From positions 3,847,378 to 3,911,377 of the forward strand of contig NOKP01000002.1 in assembly GCA_002682825.1 (NCBI GenBank): a DNA stretch of 64,000 nt, given 5' to 3'. The notes beneath the pieces are model-generated. The model made no database searches and was not told the origin of the DNA. It saw nothing but the letters and a program-made list of their open reading frames with translations. This stretch comes from Neonectria sp. B-13. Its lineage: Eukaryota; Ascomycota; Sordariomycetes; Hypocreales; Nectriaceae. Within the stretch, counting starts at the first letter, position 1; each line of letters opens with the position of its first letter. Position numbers and translations under genes: made by a program. Of the stretch, positions 37,974-48,587 are shown piece after piece.

Positions 37974-39310
37974 ATGGCTTCCTCTTCGTCACACGTCCCC
38001 GCGGTTTCACAGCGCTCCATGTCATCTTCAATGTCTCCGGACCATGGAGCCGTGACATCGGAGGGGGAGGACAAGGCCGGATCATCGGGCCCCGACCTGA
38101 ACATCTTTCAAACCCTTTCCGACAAGACTACCCGCGGTAAGCCCATGTCTAGTCTCTACTGCCATCTCAGTCGTCCAGCACCTAATCATTGGGATCAGAG
38201 GGAAACCTGCCAAAGAAGCGTGGCCCGAAACCCAACAGCAAACCAGCTTTAACAAGGCGCCAAGAGCTCAATCGACAAGCCCAGAGGTATGGCCGTTATA
38301 TGTTCTCTTGCTCATAACACCAATCTCATGCCCACTTCCTAGGACACATCGAGAGAGAAAGGAGCTCTATATCAAGGCTTTGGAGGACGAGGTTCTTAGG
38401 CTCAAGGAAATCTTTAGCAATGTCTCGATTGACAGGGAGAGGCTAGCCGAGGAAAACAAGCACCTACGGGATACGCTGGTGGACAACGGGATTCAGCTTG
38501 GGAGTCCTGTGAGCAGAACCAGTCATGGCCCTGGATCCAGCGCATTCACCCCACCCATGACTGCACACTCTGCGACATCGTCACAGCAGGCGTCGGGTCA
38601 AGGAGGTATGGATGTGGAACAAGCAGGCATTGATTTCGTTTTAACGTACGACAACTTCCCCTCCAAATCCAATGCCTACCTCTCGTCTCCCCCTCAGTGA
38701 TTTGACGAGAGTCTCGTCATGTCACGCATGGGCGGGGGACAGGGTTATGCATCGTCATCAGGCTGGCTAACTCATTCGATTTGATCGAGGGGTCATGTAG
38801 TCTAGAGAAACCCTGCAAGCCGCACCTTCAGTTTCTGCTTGAGCGAAAAGATGAGCCAGATGGAGAGCCGTGTGGCCATGCACTGATGGCGTCGTGTCCG
38901 CCAGAACCCTTTCCAGAGTCGAGGTCAGACCTCCCATTCGGTCACGCTCACCTCCAGGGTGACGCCGCATGGGGGCATGGGACCTGGCAGCCTACCAGAG
39001 CGGACCTCGCGACGCTGCTAGACCTCAGTCAGAAGCTAGATCTCGATGGCGAGGTTACTCCGGTTATGGCGTGGGGGATGTTGTTGGCTCATCCGAGGGC
39101 AAAAGACCTGGGGGTGGAGGACTTTCAGAGGCTATCGGACGAGTTGGTTCGAAAAGTGAGGTGTTACGGGTAAGGCTATACCACCTTCTTCTCTGGGGAT
39201 GCTTGTTACTGATCCGGGACGACAGGTTTGGCGCTGTGATGGAGGAATTTGAAGTGCAGGATGCATTGGATGGCTTATTTGCTCGGAAGCCGGAGGTATC
39301 TGTTTGGTGA
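37974..39310 (+). CDS. bZIP transcription factor (Yap-like basic region)
   Basis: Five exons (37974-38136, 38199-38286, 38343-38645, 38801-39169, 39226-39310) give 335 residues. The basic region spans exons 2 and 3 and reads KKRGPKPNSKPALTRRQELN then RQAQRTHRERKELYIKALED, with the NRQAQR core like Yap/AP-1 proteins and a Leu heptad run after it (LRLKEIFSN..., about 90-130). The C-terminal domain includes LEKPCKPHLQFLLE, GHALMASCPP, LTPVMAW-like and VRCYGFGAVMEEFEVQDAL, a conserved segment of a fungal bZIP subgroup. For intron 3 I chose the donor at 38646, because it gives the continuous block DFVLTLEKPC; a donor at 38697 would also keep the frame and add 17 residues. Targets are unknown; nuclear. 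Confidence 0.82.
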
Positions 39311-39974
39311 TTAGGAGGGAGGTATGTCGAAGGTGTCGGACTCGAAGTCAGGAGCACATGTGGGATTAGAAGACACTTCTTTGGAGTTTGGTAAGCGATG
39401 ATACTACTAGGTATGGGGTTGATGTATAGGTGCTGCTCATGGCAAGTTGGTTGGAAACTCACTTGGAAGACCAGAGCTAGGATGACACATCCTTACATTT
39501 TGGTATTCAGGGTATACTGGACGATGTATTTGATATGGGTTACTTTTATGGGGCATTCTTTAAGCTGTCTCACCACTCTATTTCCCAGTTGATCCAGCTC
39601 TTACTTTGAACAAGACTGCCTATGGAAATGATGGACTGATCCTACGTCGATGTTTAGACTGCCGCGTACTTGGACGGCGGGGAAGGTGGTGGTTGGCCTG
39701 AACGTACCCTACACCCGAAAAAGACCCGGCAAAGTGTGGCTGTGACTGTGACTGTGACTGTGGCTGGTGAGGCGCCCACAACTCTCACCGTGGGCGTGCC
39801 GCGGGGCTTGGGACAGTGATTTTTTCGGCACGCCAGGGTGCCCCACACTCCACCCCACCACAAATTCATCGTCGACGTCCAAATTCAAGCATCGCCCGGT
39901 CGATAAAGCGCAACTCCCTCGCCCTCCCCCACCCGCACGCGCACCGCCGACCGCCGCATCTCAAACCACCCAAC
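39311..39974. other. Spacer with eIF3d promoter
   Basis: 3' flank of the bZIP gene and promoter/leader of the eIF3d gene. It contains a short TGTGAC tandem repeat (three copies plus one variant, 39741-39764) and a pyrimidine-rich leader directly before the start codon. Confidence 0.55.
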
Positions 39975-41855
39975 ATGGCGGACTCTCTCGATTACGTTCA
40001 GATCTGCGAAAGCTGCCCCCCCGGCGACGGATGGGGTCCCTCCGTCACCACCGAGACCACCCTCAACGGCGTTCCCTATGCGCCCTTCTCTAAGGGCGAC
40101 AAGCTAGGCCGCATGGCCGACTGGACCACCGAGGGCAAGGATCGTGATCGCGGTGGCCGCGCGCAGTACAACCGCAACTTCCGAGGTAGGTTCTCTCCCA
40201 TGTTTCTGCTTTCCCTCTTCACCCACTGACGCCTTGCCTCTGCAGACCAGCAAGTCTACGGCTCCAGCCACGCCGTCACCTTCAACGCCCCGCCCGCCGA
40301 GGACGAGTCGTCCTTCTCCGTTGTCAGCAACACCCGAGACTCAGTCAAGACCCGATTCGGCCGTGGTGCCGTCTTCACCCGCGGCCGCGGCCAGCGCGGT
40401 GCTGCCACCAACGCCCGCGGTGGCCGACAAGCCCTGCAGAGGACAGAAGGGGGGAACAACCAGCGTGGTGGCCGAGGCGGCTACGGAGGATACAACGACC
40501 GCGGTGGTCGTGGTGGCGGCCGTGGTGGCCGTCGCTTTGGCTGGAAGGACTATGACAAGCCTGCTCGCAACCGTGATGCTAGCGTCAACATCAAGGCTGA
40601 GTGGAAATTGTTGGAGGAGATTGACTTCAACCGTTTGGCCAAGCTGAACCTCGTGGCCGACGAGGGTGAAGATATCGACGACTACGGTTTCCTCTACTAC
40701 TACGACCGCACCTACGACAAGCAGCCTGTCAAGGGAACCGAGAGGAAGCTCACCCCCATCGACCGTGCCGCCTACAACGTCACCACCTCTTCCGACCCCG
40801 TTATCCAGGAGCTCGCCGACAAGGACGAGGCCACCATCTTTGCCACCGACAGCATTCTCTCCATGCTCATGTGCTCGCCCCGCTCCGTCTACCCCTGGGA
40901 CATTGTCATCTCGCGACAGGGCAACAAGATCTTCCTGGACAAGCGTGAGAACGCTGCTCTTGACATGGTGACGGTCAACGAGAACGCCGCCGACGCCCCT
41001 CTGGATGCTGCCGACGGCAGCAAGGACACCGTTAACCAACCCACCGCCCTTGCCGAGGAGGCTACCTACATCAACCACAACTTCGCCAACCAGGTTGTGA
41101 ATGAGAACGAGTCGTCCAAGGTGCAGATGGCGCACGCCAACCCCTTCTACAACTCTTCCGAGGACACCGACCCTCCTGCCAGCAAGGCCTACAAGTACCG
41201 ACGCTTCGATCTCTCGACCAACGAGGAGGAGCCCGTTTACCTGATCGTGCGAACCGAGGTCGACGCCGTGCAGAAGAACGGCATCAGCGGCGAGGATCAG
41301 CACATGACCATCAAGGCGCTGAACGAGTTCGACAACAAGGCCCAGGGCAGCGGTGGTGCCCTCGACTGGCGAAGCAAGCTCGTCACCCAGCGTGGTGCTG
41401 TCGTGGCCACCGAGATGAAGAACAACAGCTGCAAGCTGGCCCGATGGACCGTGCAGAGCATCCTGGCCAATGCCGACGTGATGAAGCTTGGGTATGTCCT
41501 CCTGAACCCCGTGATGCAAGTATGAACTCGTGGTGAAGCTAACTCCGGTGACAGTTTCGTCTCGCGTGCCAACCCCAAAACCAACGACAAGCACGTCGTC
41601 CTGGGCGTCGTTGGCTGGAAGCCCCGCGACTTCGCCAACCAGATGAACCTCTCGCTATCCAACGGCTGGGGTATTGTCCGCACTATTGCCGACATGTGCC
41701 TGAGCCGTGGCGAGGAAGATTCCAAGTTCGTGCTCGTCAAGGACCCCAACAAGTCCATCCTCCGCCTCTACGAGGTGCCCACCAGCAGCTTCGACCACGA
41801 CGAGGACGAGGACGAGGTAGAGGCCCCCCAGCCCGAGGAGGGTGCGGAGCAGTAA
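39975..41855 (+). CDS. EIF3D: Eukaryotic translation initiation factor 3 subunit D
   Basis: Three exons (39975-40185, 40246-41491, 41555-41855) with 60- and 63-bp introns give 585 residues. eIF3d is a cytoplasmic subunit of the eIF3 complex (Moe1 in fission yeast) that binds the 40S subunit and, in animals, can contact the mRNA cap. The N-terminus ([23 protein letters not shown]) matches the usual start with its conserved GWGP. An Arg/Gly-rich RNA-binding-like region lies at about residues 115-180. The core includes [40 protein letters not shown] and [22 protein letters not shown]. The C-terminus is acidic ([17 protein letters not shown]), as in orthologues. Length and motif order fit the family well. 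Confidence 0.96.
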
Positions 41856-42455
41856 ATTTTGGAAGATTTCTGGTGACGGAGGTACTGGAGTGCGGGCGGA
41901 GGAAAGGGAAAAGATTGCAGGTATAAAGAGAGTTCAACCAGCGGACCTCACGTTCTAATGATTTGAAACGGGGGGCGCGGTCTCTTATGACGACGTCTGT
42001 GCATTTTTTTTTGTTGCTGCTTAAGCAGCCTGGCACGAAAAGAATACAAGATTGGAAAACTTGTTTAAACCTGAGTGTATGATGTGCTATGCTGGTATGA
42101 GTGATGTGTTGCATCCTGGTTGGAAGCTTGAACTACGAATAGACAGATACTTACTTCGCAGCCGCTTATCGAGGGAAAATACAGAACATGGTCAATATCC
42201 GAGCTTACAGAGACTGCGTGGAAGGAAGAGTGATTCGTGTCCTAACTGTTGTTTCTACCGTACAAATGCTTCCATGCCAAGCCGAAGACCAAGACCGAAC
42301 TGACCAACATGCTCCTGGATATCAATTCCGCACACCGTAACCTTCGACGCTTAAACCAAAGAACCAACCAAGCCTCTCGAGCTCACTTTTGTTTGATGAG
42401 CTTAGAGTAAAAGGAAATCACTGAGTGGAGCCGTTCAGTTGAGCTAGCTGCCTGC
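41856..42455. other. Convergent 3' flanks of eIF3d and the zinc-binding protein gene
   Basis: 600 bp, AT-richer, between converging genes. No gene seen. Confidence 0.6.
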
Positions 42456-44286
42456 TCACACAGGCGCCATGAGGCCGTCGTCGCACAACTGCCTCTGCGT
42501 ATCAGTGAGCCACTGGCGCGCGGCGTTGTGCGTCTCGAGCTGTAGGTGGATGGACGCTATATGGGTCGCGTTGAGAAGGATGCGGAAGGCGAGATCTATG
42601 TCCTCGACACCGTTGGGGCTTCGGGTCACACGGAGAAGGCTAGCTTGGGCGCTGCGGCGGGACCACGCGCGGGCGAGTTCGTGGCGGAGGCATTGGTCGA
42701 TGGGCCAAGTTGGGTAGTCGGTGCGGGTGGCGATGGCGTCCGCTTCGAGCTGTTTGCTGAGGCGATGGACGATGACATCCGCAGGCGGCTGGTGTTGTGG
42801 CTGGCCGTAGTATTGCGGCCGGCTGTGGTGTTGTTGCTGGCTGTGGTGTTGTTGCTCGCTATAGTGCTGTTGCTGACTATAATGCTGTTGGTGTTGTAGA
42901 GGATGGAGATGGCCATCGGCTGGAGCATCAGGGTGAGGCGAAGAGAGGGCGAGTTCGCGAATAGGGGGCAGGGAGTGGTCTCTCGGGAGCAACTCCTGGT
43001 GGTTCCCGTGATGTGACCGATCCGTAGTCACAGGCTCAGCCGGATACAGGGGCGGAAGTCTGGGCTGCGAAGATGGCGGCTCCGAACGCAGGGGATGAGG
43101 GCAGTTGTAGGTGCTCTGGTTTCCCTCTTGACGGCCCGCCCCTAGAGCTCCCAAGACCTGGTAGTCATATTGGAATGGTGGCGGATGAGATGTGCCCGTT
43201 CTACTATACGGGTGATAGCGGTGCCCTCGCGCCTCACGGGCTACAGACCCCTGGCGACTTCCAGGGCCTCGACTATCCTGTCTACGACGCTGGCTCCCGT
43301 ATAAGTTACCGGGGAGTGACGACTGAGAGTGCGAGGAAAAGCCTGCGCGAGCATGTTGGAACGGGCTCGGCCGAGGAAGAACAGGGCGGGGGGGAGTGAG
43401 GAGATGAGGTTGGAGCGGCTGCCCAGGCCCGTGATCTTGCACCAGGGGCGGAAGAGGGCCGCGTCGAGGTTCAGCTGGGGGCTCTATAAAGGAGGGCTGG
43501 CCAGGGAGTAATGGCTGTGCCATTGGTGGTTGGCTATGCAGATGCATCTGGTTCTGTGTAAGTGAATGAGAAGCTTGTAGACCTTGAGCTGGGTAGACTT
43601 ACCTCTTCCATTGGCTCCAGTTTAGGCCGAACAGGGGGTGTGCTGAAGTTCTCCTGTATGACGATAACCTGGTCTTCTTGCTCTGGTATATCGCCAGCGT
43701 CGACCATGCTCTCATCGTGACTGGCGAGCGATGGAGCTGGACTCGCAGCTTCCGGTACGGCAGTCGATGCTCGCGTAGCAGCACTCCTCGCAGCCCTCCC
43801 GCCACGAGCCCTCGCACGACCTGGGCCTCGCGCGCGGGTGCTCGTCTTGGCCGCAGCCGCCCTCGTCCTCTTCGGCTTCTTCTCAGCCGGCTGCGCAACG
43901 TGGAGGTCCCAGCGGACAGTGCTGGGGTCGAGGCTATGCTTGGAGTCGAGCTTTCCGGCGTCGAGGCACTCCCTGCAGACGGCGATCTTGCACACGGAAC
44001 ACCGCTGGAGCGTCCCTTGGCTCCTCTTGTCGCAGAAGTCGCAGATGGCCATCGGGATGCCTGTGCCCACCCAGCCAAGGTGCGGAGGGCGACCTGGCGG
44101 GAGAGGAGTTCGATGCTGAGCTGATGATTCAGCGGGTGGCTGAGGCAGTTTCTCGGGGGCATCTTGAGCGGGAGATGGGTTCTTAGGGGTACCATTTTGG
44201 GGGACTTGGGATTGCTGCTCGTCTTGAGGCGCCTGCGAAGTGTCAGAGGGCGCCTGTGAGCCGTCGTCTTTCGACTGGGCGTCCAT
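42456..44286 (-). CDS. Low-complexity protein with Cys/His zinc-binding domain
   Basis: Two exons (44286-43603 and 43553-42456) with a 49-bp GTAAGT...CAG intron (phase 0) give 593 residues. The N-terminal domain (about residues 78-125) reads CDFCDKRSQGTLQRCSVCKI then AVCRECLDAGKLDSKH, a B-box/RING-like arrangement of Cys pairs and His that probably binds zinc. A Lys/Arg/Ala-rich stretch follows (about 140-180, AT-hook or NLS-like RARGPGRARARGGRAAR). The long middle part is Pro/Gln/His/Ser rich with a Tyr-Ser-Gln-Gln-His repeat (about 470-500). A conserved-looking C-terminal helix region (RLSKQLEADAIATRTDYPTW...) ends the protein. The acceptor AG at 43554 is the only one that keeps the frame open. 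I do not recognise a named family; a nuclear role is a guess from composition. Confidence 0.7.
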
Positions 44287-45045
44287 TGTTAGATTTGTTG
44301 GACGGGTTACTCAGCTACTCCTCGGGGAGAGCAGGTGGCGGGCGGTATAGAGAGAAGGAACTGAGCAGGGTATTTAGGACGAAGCCTGCCACTTGTAGAG
44401 TTGTGGAAGCCGAATGGAAAAGAGGATCGACTCAAATTAAACACAGAAATGCAAGAATTTCCGATCTGTCGGGTTGGTGAATGCGCTGGGCTTTATACGG
44501 GCGAGCGTGCAAGAGGCAGCAGACATCAAGTCCCAACGGCGAAGCATGATGCAGAGCCAGCATGGAGACGGAATCACTGTTTGAATAGAAGCCGCCGCCT
44601 GCGAGAGCTGATAAACGGCAGAGGAGAGCGGTGAGGCAACCGGATCTTGCATGATTCAGAGCCATTGTGCCTGGACGGAAGTGGCTGATTGGGCGGGCTT
44701 TGAGGATTGTTTGGATGGGAGTCTTGAAGACGATAATCACATCGAGGTGATTAGCGAATACGCGAGAGCTCGGCTTGCTGCTAGGCTCAGAAACTGTTGT
44801 ATTGAATGTTGCAGGCCCACAATGGTGTCGTCCTGAGCACAATCTGACATCCTGTTACCAGCCGTCGCCAACGCTTTTACATTGGTTGGAGATCTAGATC
44901 GACCATGCTGCCAGATCCAGCCCGACACCAGATGATACGATACGATCCACTACCCGATACGTAATAACAGCCAATTGAGCCTATGCATATTGATGAGTTC
45001 CCGGAGTTCTTGGCTTCACGGACACTTTCGATGCTGGATACTAAC
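44287..45045. other. Spacer between zinc-binding protein and dual-finger regulator
   Basis: Promoter side of the zinc-binding protein gene and 3' side of the transcription factor gene. Short open frames on both strands show no recognisable features. Confidence 0.5.
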
Positions 45046-46831
45046 CTACAACAATGACCCGATAACCATCACCAGGGTCCCCAAATCGTTAACCTCGGCG
45101 CTCCATTCTTCCCACTCAGTCGGACTGCATTCAACCCCAGCCTCGGTCCTTTGGAGCCTCGTTAAGTTCCCGGCCTCGGAAAGCCCGTATATAGTGCGTT
45201 CCTCGTAACACCGCCTGAACTGTGTTCTCCATTCCTCGATAGTCTCCGAGTTCCACCATGCCGCGGCACTTGGCAGAGGGATAAGAACAAACCCAGCTAA
45301 CGGATGAGAAGAGACAGTAGTCAATATGTCTACCAACATGCTCATGATCTGAAAAATAAGTACTGTTCTTCGTGGAGGTTTAGTAGGGTGGCGGTAATAC
45401 TATATTGCGAATCATGCTTACCGTCGTCTTGACTCGTTGAAGATCCAATCTCTCCACGCCAGGTTGGGGTCACCGGGGAGCTCACAATCGCAACGATCTC
45501 CGATTACTGTAGCTAGTGCATTGGAGACGAGCTTCCTTGGCTGTCAGTCGCAAAGAGCATGACTCTCCATTGGAAATTAGATTTGCCACCGACTTACATT
45601 GGCTGTGGTAAGTAGCGAAACGTCCAGGACATCATTTCCAACCGGAACATCCTGAAGGCGCAGCAGGCAGTAAATCAGCAGGGCTTGCAGGGAAGCAAGA
45701 AGTTCCCATCGGCCGAATTTTGAATACTGGTCGTTGTTACTATTGGCCTCATATTGAAACACAAGCTAGGCTTACCTCGGTCAAGATTCTGTCTTGTTCA
45801 AGCCAGACTAGCCTCCATATATGGTTTGTATTTGCTTCTGTGCGCGACCGGAACTTTTGGACCAAGCCTAGGCAGTTGATGAGAGCCTGGTTGGCATTTT
45901 ACGATCAGCAGAAGCTCTCTTTAAGTAAACAACCCAGCACTCCTTAATAGCAAGGGCTCTCTGGATGCGTATTGATAGGAAAAGACCGAAAAAAAACTGA
46001 CCTGCGGCTGAGGTCCTCTTCCTGTTTTGGCCCACGAGTATACTAAAGGACTCATAAAGGGGGGGTGTGTGCCTTTTTGCAGCATCATAAAAGGATAAGA
46101 TCGCAATATCCGCAACGCCAATGACGCCATGGGTGCTTGGCTTGGCTTTGTGAAGAAACGCGGATTGAAAAGAGAGGGACTGGATATCTGCCGGATCGAG
46201 GGAGTCGAAGGGTATGTTCCAGTAACAAGCAGGCTCGATACTTTACCGAAAGTACTTGGCATGGAGCCGGTGTTTTGATTTCCAACACGTTTGTTTTCAA
46301 ACCCAAGAATGCCCATGTTGGGGAAATCACCAACCCAAATGACATTTGTCGACGGCCCCAGAGGCGAGAATTTTGTTTGATAGGTCTGGGCGACACTGAC
46401 TTGTAGGTTCTCGCCGCCGTTCAATCTTCTGGCGAGGACGGAAGGGAGGGTGCTCTCCGGGAGAGCCGCATCTGATCCATGGTGTCCGGCCGCCGAGTTG
46501 TACTCGCACTTGGCACCGCGTTTGCTGCACCGGATACAAGCCTCCAGACTTTTATCGGCGAGCCAATTGCAACGGGTTTTCGCGCGTACACACGCCGCGC
46601 AGGACCGCCTCCGAGAGACGTTGGTGTCAGAGAGCTTGGAGCGACAATAGTAGTAGTGCCGCTTGCGCGTGGACTCTGAATGCATATTAGTACGCAAGAT
46701 TGATCCCTGTCAGGTGATATTATGCAAAGGGCGCCTCTTTATTTACCTTGAGCAAACGTTCTCTTGCACAGCGGGCATTGGTGGCTTGGCTCGGAGTTCC
46801 CAGAAACCATCTGATCCGGCTCTTCGGGCAT
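45046..46831 (-). CDS. Transcription factor with C2H2-type and Zn2Cys6 fingers
   Basis: Six exons (46831-46747, 46675-46002, 45886-45776, 45726-45598, 45540-45422, 45367-45046) join in frame into 479 residues. All five introns are GT-AG, and intron 5 has a CTACTAAACC branch site. Exons 1-2 form a C2HC/C2H2-like finger (C19, C22, H35, C39 in CPLCKRTFAQESTRKRHYYY-C), directly followed by a complete Zn2Cys6 cluster (C54, C57, C64, C75, C78, C85). The remainder (RFFTKPSQAPMASLALRILR, WELLASLQALLIYCLLRLQD, WRDWIFNESRRRTVLIFQIM) matches the middle region of a large fungal regulator group often found beside secondary-metabolism or stress genes. It starts 134 bp downstream of an 18-bp palindrome shared with the dehydrogenase promoter. 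At 479 residues it is short, without an obvious activation tail. Confidence 0.88.
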
Positions 46832-47156
46832 GACGTCTTTGTTTTTTGTTTTTGTTTTTTCTTGAGCGTGATGAGGTTTGTCGGCTTGATTCTGGAGATT
46901 ACGAGCAATCGTTCTTTATCTGAACTTGGGGGCGTGGGGACTTGGTTAACTAGTCCAAAAACGATTCACGGAAGTCCGTGAACAGTCGTCAGCTTAATAA
47001 TGAGAGGCTTGGGTTGTTTAGTAAGCCACTACGTAGTTATTTGTTTCACCATCAGTTTTTTGCTGAACCAGAAACATACCACCGCGACAGGATTGCGTCA
47101 TTGAGATAGCTCTATAGAATATACTCCGCAGAACACGACATGACATCAACTCCTCC
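46832..47156. other. Regulator promoter / dehydrogenase 3' flank
   Basis: 325-bp spacer between two genes on the minus strand. It holds the palindrome at 46965-46982 and otherwise AT-rich sequence, including a T-rich run near 46840-46860 just upstream of the regulator start. Confidence 0.6.
46965..46982. promoter_or_regulatory. Perfect palindrome with inverted CGG pair (operator candidate 1)
   Basis: TTCACGGAAGTCCGTGAA is a perfect 8-bp inverted repeat around a 2-bp centre. It contains CGG-N4-CCG, the everted/inverted triplet arrangement read by Zn2Cys6 dimers. It lies 134 bp upstream of the start codon of the dual-zinc-finger regulator. Two close relatives lie upstream of the neighbouring dehydrogenase. 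Function as a binding site is inferred. Confidence 0.7.
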
Positions 47157-48102
47157 CTACACTGTTCCCGTAATGCCGCCGCTGATGGAGATCCACTGAG
47201 CCGTGATCCAACGGCTCTTCTCCGACACCAGCAGCAGCGCAGCATCGGCCATGTCCTCGACTGTCCCGATGCGCTCCTCCGCTCGCGTCGCGGCGACCAT
47301 GGCAGCCTTCATGGCGTGTGTAGACCCGTCCGAGTTCTGCAGGAATGGCTTGGACATGTCTGTCGGGATTGGCCCGGGTGCAAGTGTGTTGACGGTGATT
47401 CCGTGGCTGCGGCCAAGCTGCCCAGGGTTGTTAGAAAAGGGCCTCATATCAAGCAGGGGGGAAATCCCCAGGAAGAGCTTACCTCGCCGGCCCACGATGT
47501 CGTCAGGCTGTCCTGCGCACCCTTTGACGCGGAGTAGACGGAAGTGCCCGGGGGAGCGAGCTTCGAGGAGATGGTGCCCACGTTGATGATGCGACCGCCC
47601 TTGGGCATCTTCCCTTCGCCAACAACGGCCTGGATCATGTAAATGGTGCCGAAGACGTTGACGCCGAATTCATATTCGAGCTCTTCCTGCGTGACCTTGG
47701 CGAGATCCTGTGTGGGGCTTGCAGCTCCTGCATTGTTGACTAGCACACGGAGGGAAGCTGTTAGCTCTGTTCAGATCCCAAGCGTCATGCGTTTCGTTAC
47801 ATACCGAGAATATCGATGTGGTCCGCGCCGAGCCCCTTCAGCGCCTGCTCAACTATCTTCTTGGCCGTGTTGGGATTATCCACCGATCCTTGCACGACGG
47901 TTGTCTTGGTCCCAAACTCTTGAGCAATGTCCGCCGCTACCTTCTCGGCTCTAGCCTTGGAATGGTCCGACACGTAATTGATTGCCACAGATGCGCCGTT
48001 GCGGGCAAAGTTCCTGGCAATGGCAGCACCGATGCCGTTTTCTCTGCCAGAGCCTGTGACCAAGGCAGTCTTGCCGGCGAGTGAGAGGGTATCCGCAGTC
48101 AT
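47157..48102 (-). CDS. Short-chain dehydrogenase/reductase (SDR)
   Basis: Three exons (48102-47805, 47757-47483, 47417-47157) with 47- and 65-bp introns give 277 residues, the normal size for a classical SDR. The NAD(P)-binding glycine motif is present as TGSGRENGIGAAIA (two residues longer than the usual TGxxxGIG). NNAG lies at about residues 107-110, and the catalytic Ser and YxxxK are in VGTISSKLAPPGTSVYSASK. The C-terminus WITAQWISISGGITG fits the family. It is a cytosolic oxidoreductase resembling 3-oxoacyl-ACP reductase/dehydrogenase-type SDRs; the substrate is unknown. The first intron is only 47 bp but has a GCTAAC branch. The promoter contains two palindromes shared with the adjacent regulator gene and a TATA element, which suggests control by that regulator. 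Confidence 0.9.
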
Positions 48103-48120
48103 GTTTGTTGAATTTTCGAA

Positions 48121-48218
48121 GAAGTTGTTGATGTAAAGGAGTTGTTGATGCAAAAGGAGTTGTTGATGCAAAAGGAGTTGTTGATGCAAAGAAGTTGTTG
48201 ATGCAAAGAAGTTGTTAA
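48121..48218 (-). repeat. 17-18-bp tandem repeat in the SDR 5' leader
   Basis: Just over five copies of a unit like GAGTTGTTGATGCAAAG (given on the + strand) lie 19-116 bp upstream of the SDR start codon, probably inside the 5' UTR. On the coding strand they read CAACAACTCC-rich, giving a CAA-repeat leader with no upstream ATG, which would suit efficient scanning. Inference. Confidence 0.85.
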
Positions 48219-48253
48219 TTATTTCTAAATCCTAAGAGACTGGCAATTGAGTC

Positions 48254-48260
48254 TTATATA
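48254..48260 (-). promoter_or_regulatory. TATA box candidate of the SDR gene
   Basis: TATATAA on the minus strand, about 152 bp upstream of the SDR ATG and just before the repeated leader. A second AT-rich TATTTATAA-like element lies about 45 bp further upstream. Both palindromes are upstream of it, as expected for activator sites. Confidence 0.5.
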
Positions 48261-48333
48261 CGCAAGAAAGCCATGCATCCTGTGCGAATGCCACAGCGGC
48301 TTATAAATACGGGTTGCTGTCCTCGCTGCACTA

Positions 48334-48351
48334 TTCACGGATATCCGTGTA
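48334..48351. promoter_or_regulatory. Palindrome, operator candidate 2 (SDR promoter)
   Basis: TTCACGGATATCCGTGTA: the 14-bp core CACGGATATCCGTG is perfectly palindromic and again contains CGG-N4-CCG. It lies about 75 bp upstream of the SDR TATA candidate, inside the first copy of the duplicated block. Confidence 0.65.
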
Positions 48352-48479
48352 GTGGTGACATTCTCCACAGCGCGCGGACTTCGTGCAACTCCGATTAAAG
48401 ATATCTCAATGCAGGGACTTGATAAAGCCCAATAATATTACAAAGCAGCCCCTGTGCGTGGTGTGCGTGATTGTTGTTC

Positions 48480-48497
48480 TTTACGGAATTCCGTGAA
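48480..48497. promoter_or_regulatory. Palindrome, operator candidate 3 (SDR promoter)
   Basis: TTTACGGAATTCCGTGAA differs from a perfect palindrome at one position and contains CGG-N4-CCG. It lies in the second copy of the duplicated block. A further half-site (TCACGGA) occurs at 48876-48882. Confidence 0.65.
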
Positions 48498-48587
48498 TAG
48501 TGTCGTTTCTCCGACTACGCGTCCCCGATTACAGACATACTTCTGCGGGGACTTGATAAACAGCCCGAGAAGAGTTACAAAGCAGCC

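Larger units (their letters stand above)
48331..48587. repeat. Diverged tandem duplication of a promoter block (about 115 bp)
   Basis: Two diverged copies occur at about 48331-48450 and 48477-48587. Shared landmarks in the same order are the palindrome, TTCTCC, CGATTA-AGA, GGGACTTGATAAA and TTACAAAGCAGCC, with small insertions and deletions. Offsets of 134-146 bp between matching landmarks show one duplication followed by indels. Each copy keeps one regulator palindrome. Confidence 0.75.

Noticed and set aside
38646..38700. Reading through to SSPPQ and a TGA as the end of the bZIP protein
   Set aside because: Downstream frames continue the conserved C-terminal domain (LEKPC..., VRCYGFGAVMEEF...) and are joined by good splice sites.
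40341..41594. 417-codon minus-strand frame opposite eIF3d
   Set aside because: Shadow of the GC-rich eIF3d coding sequence; its Val/Gly/Leu-rich composition is typical of antisense frames.
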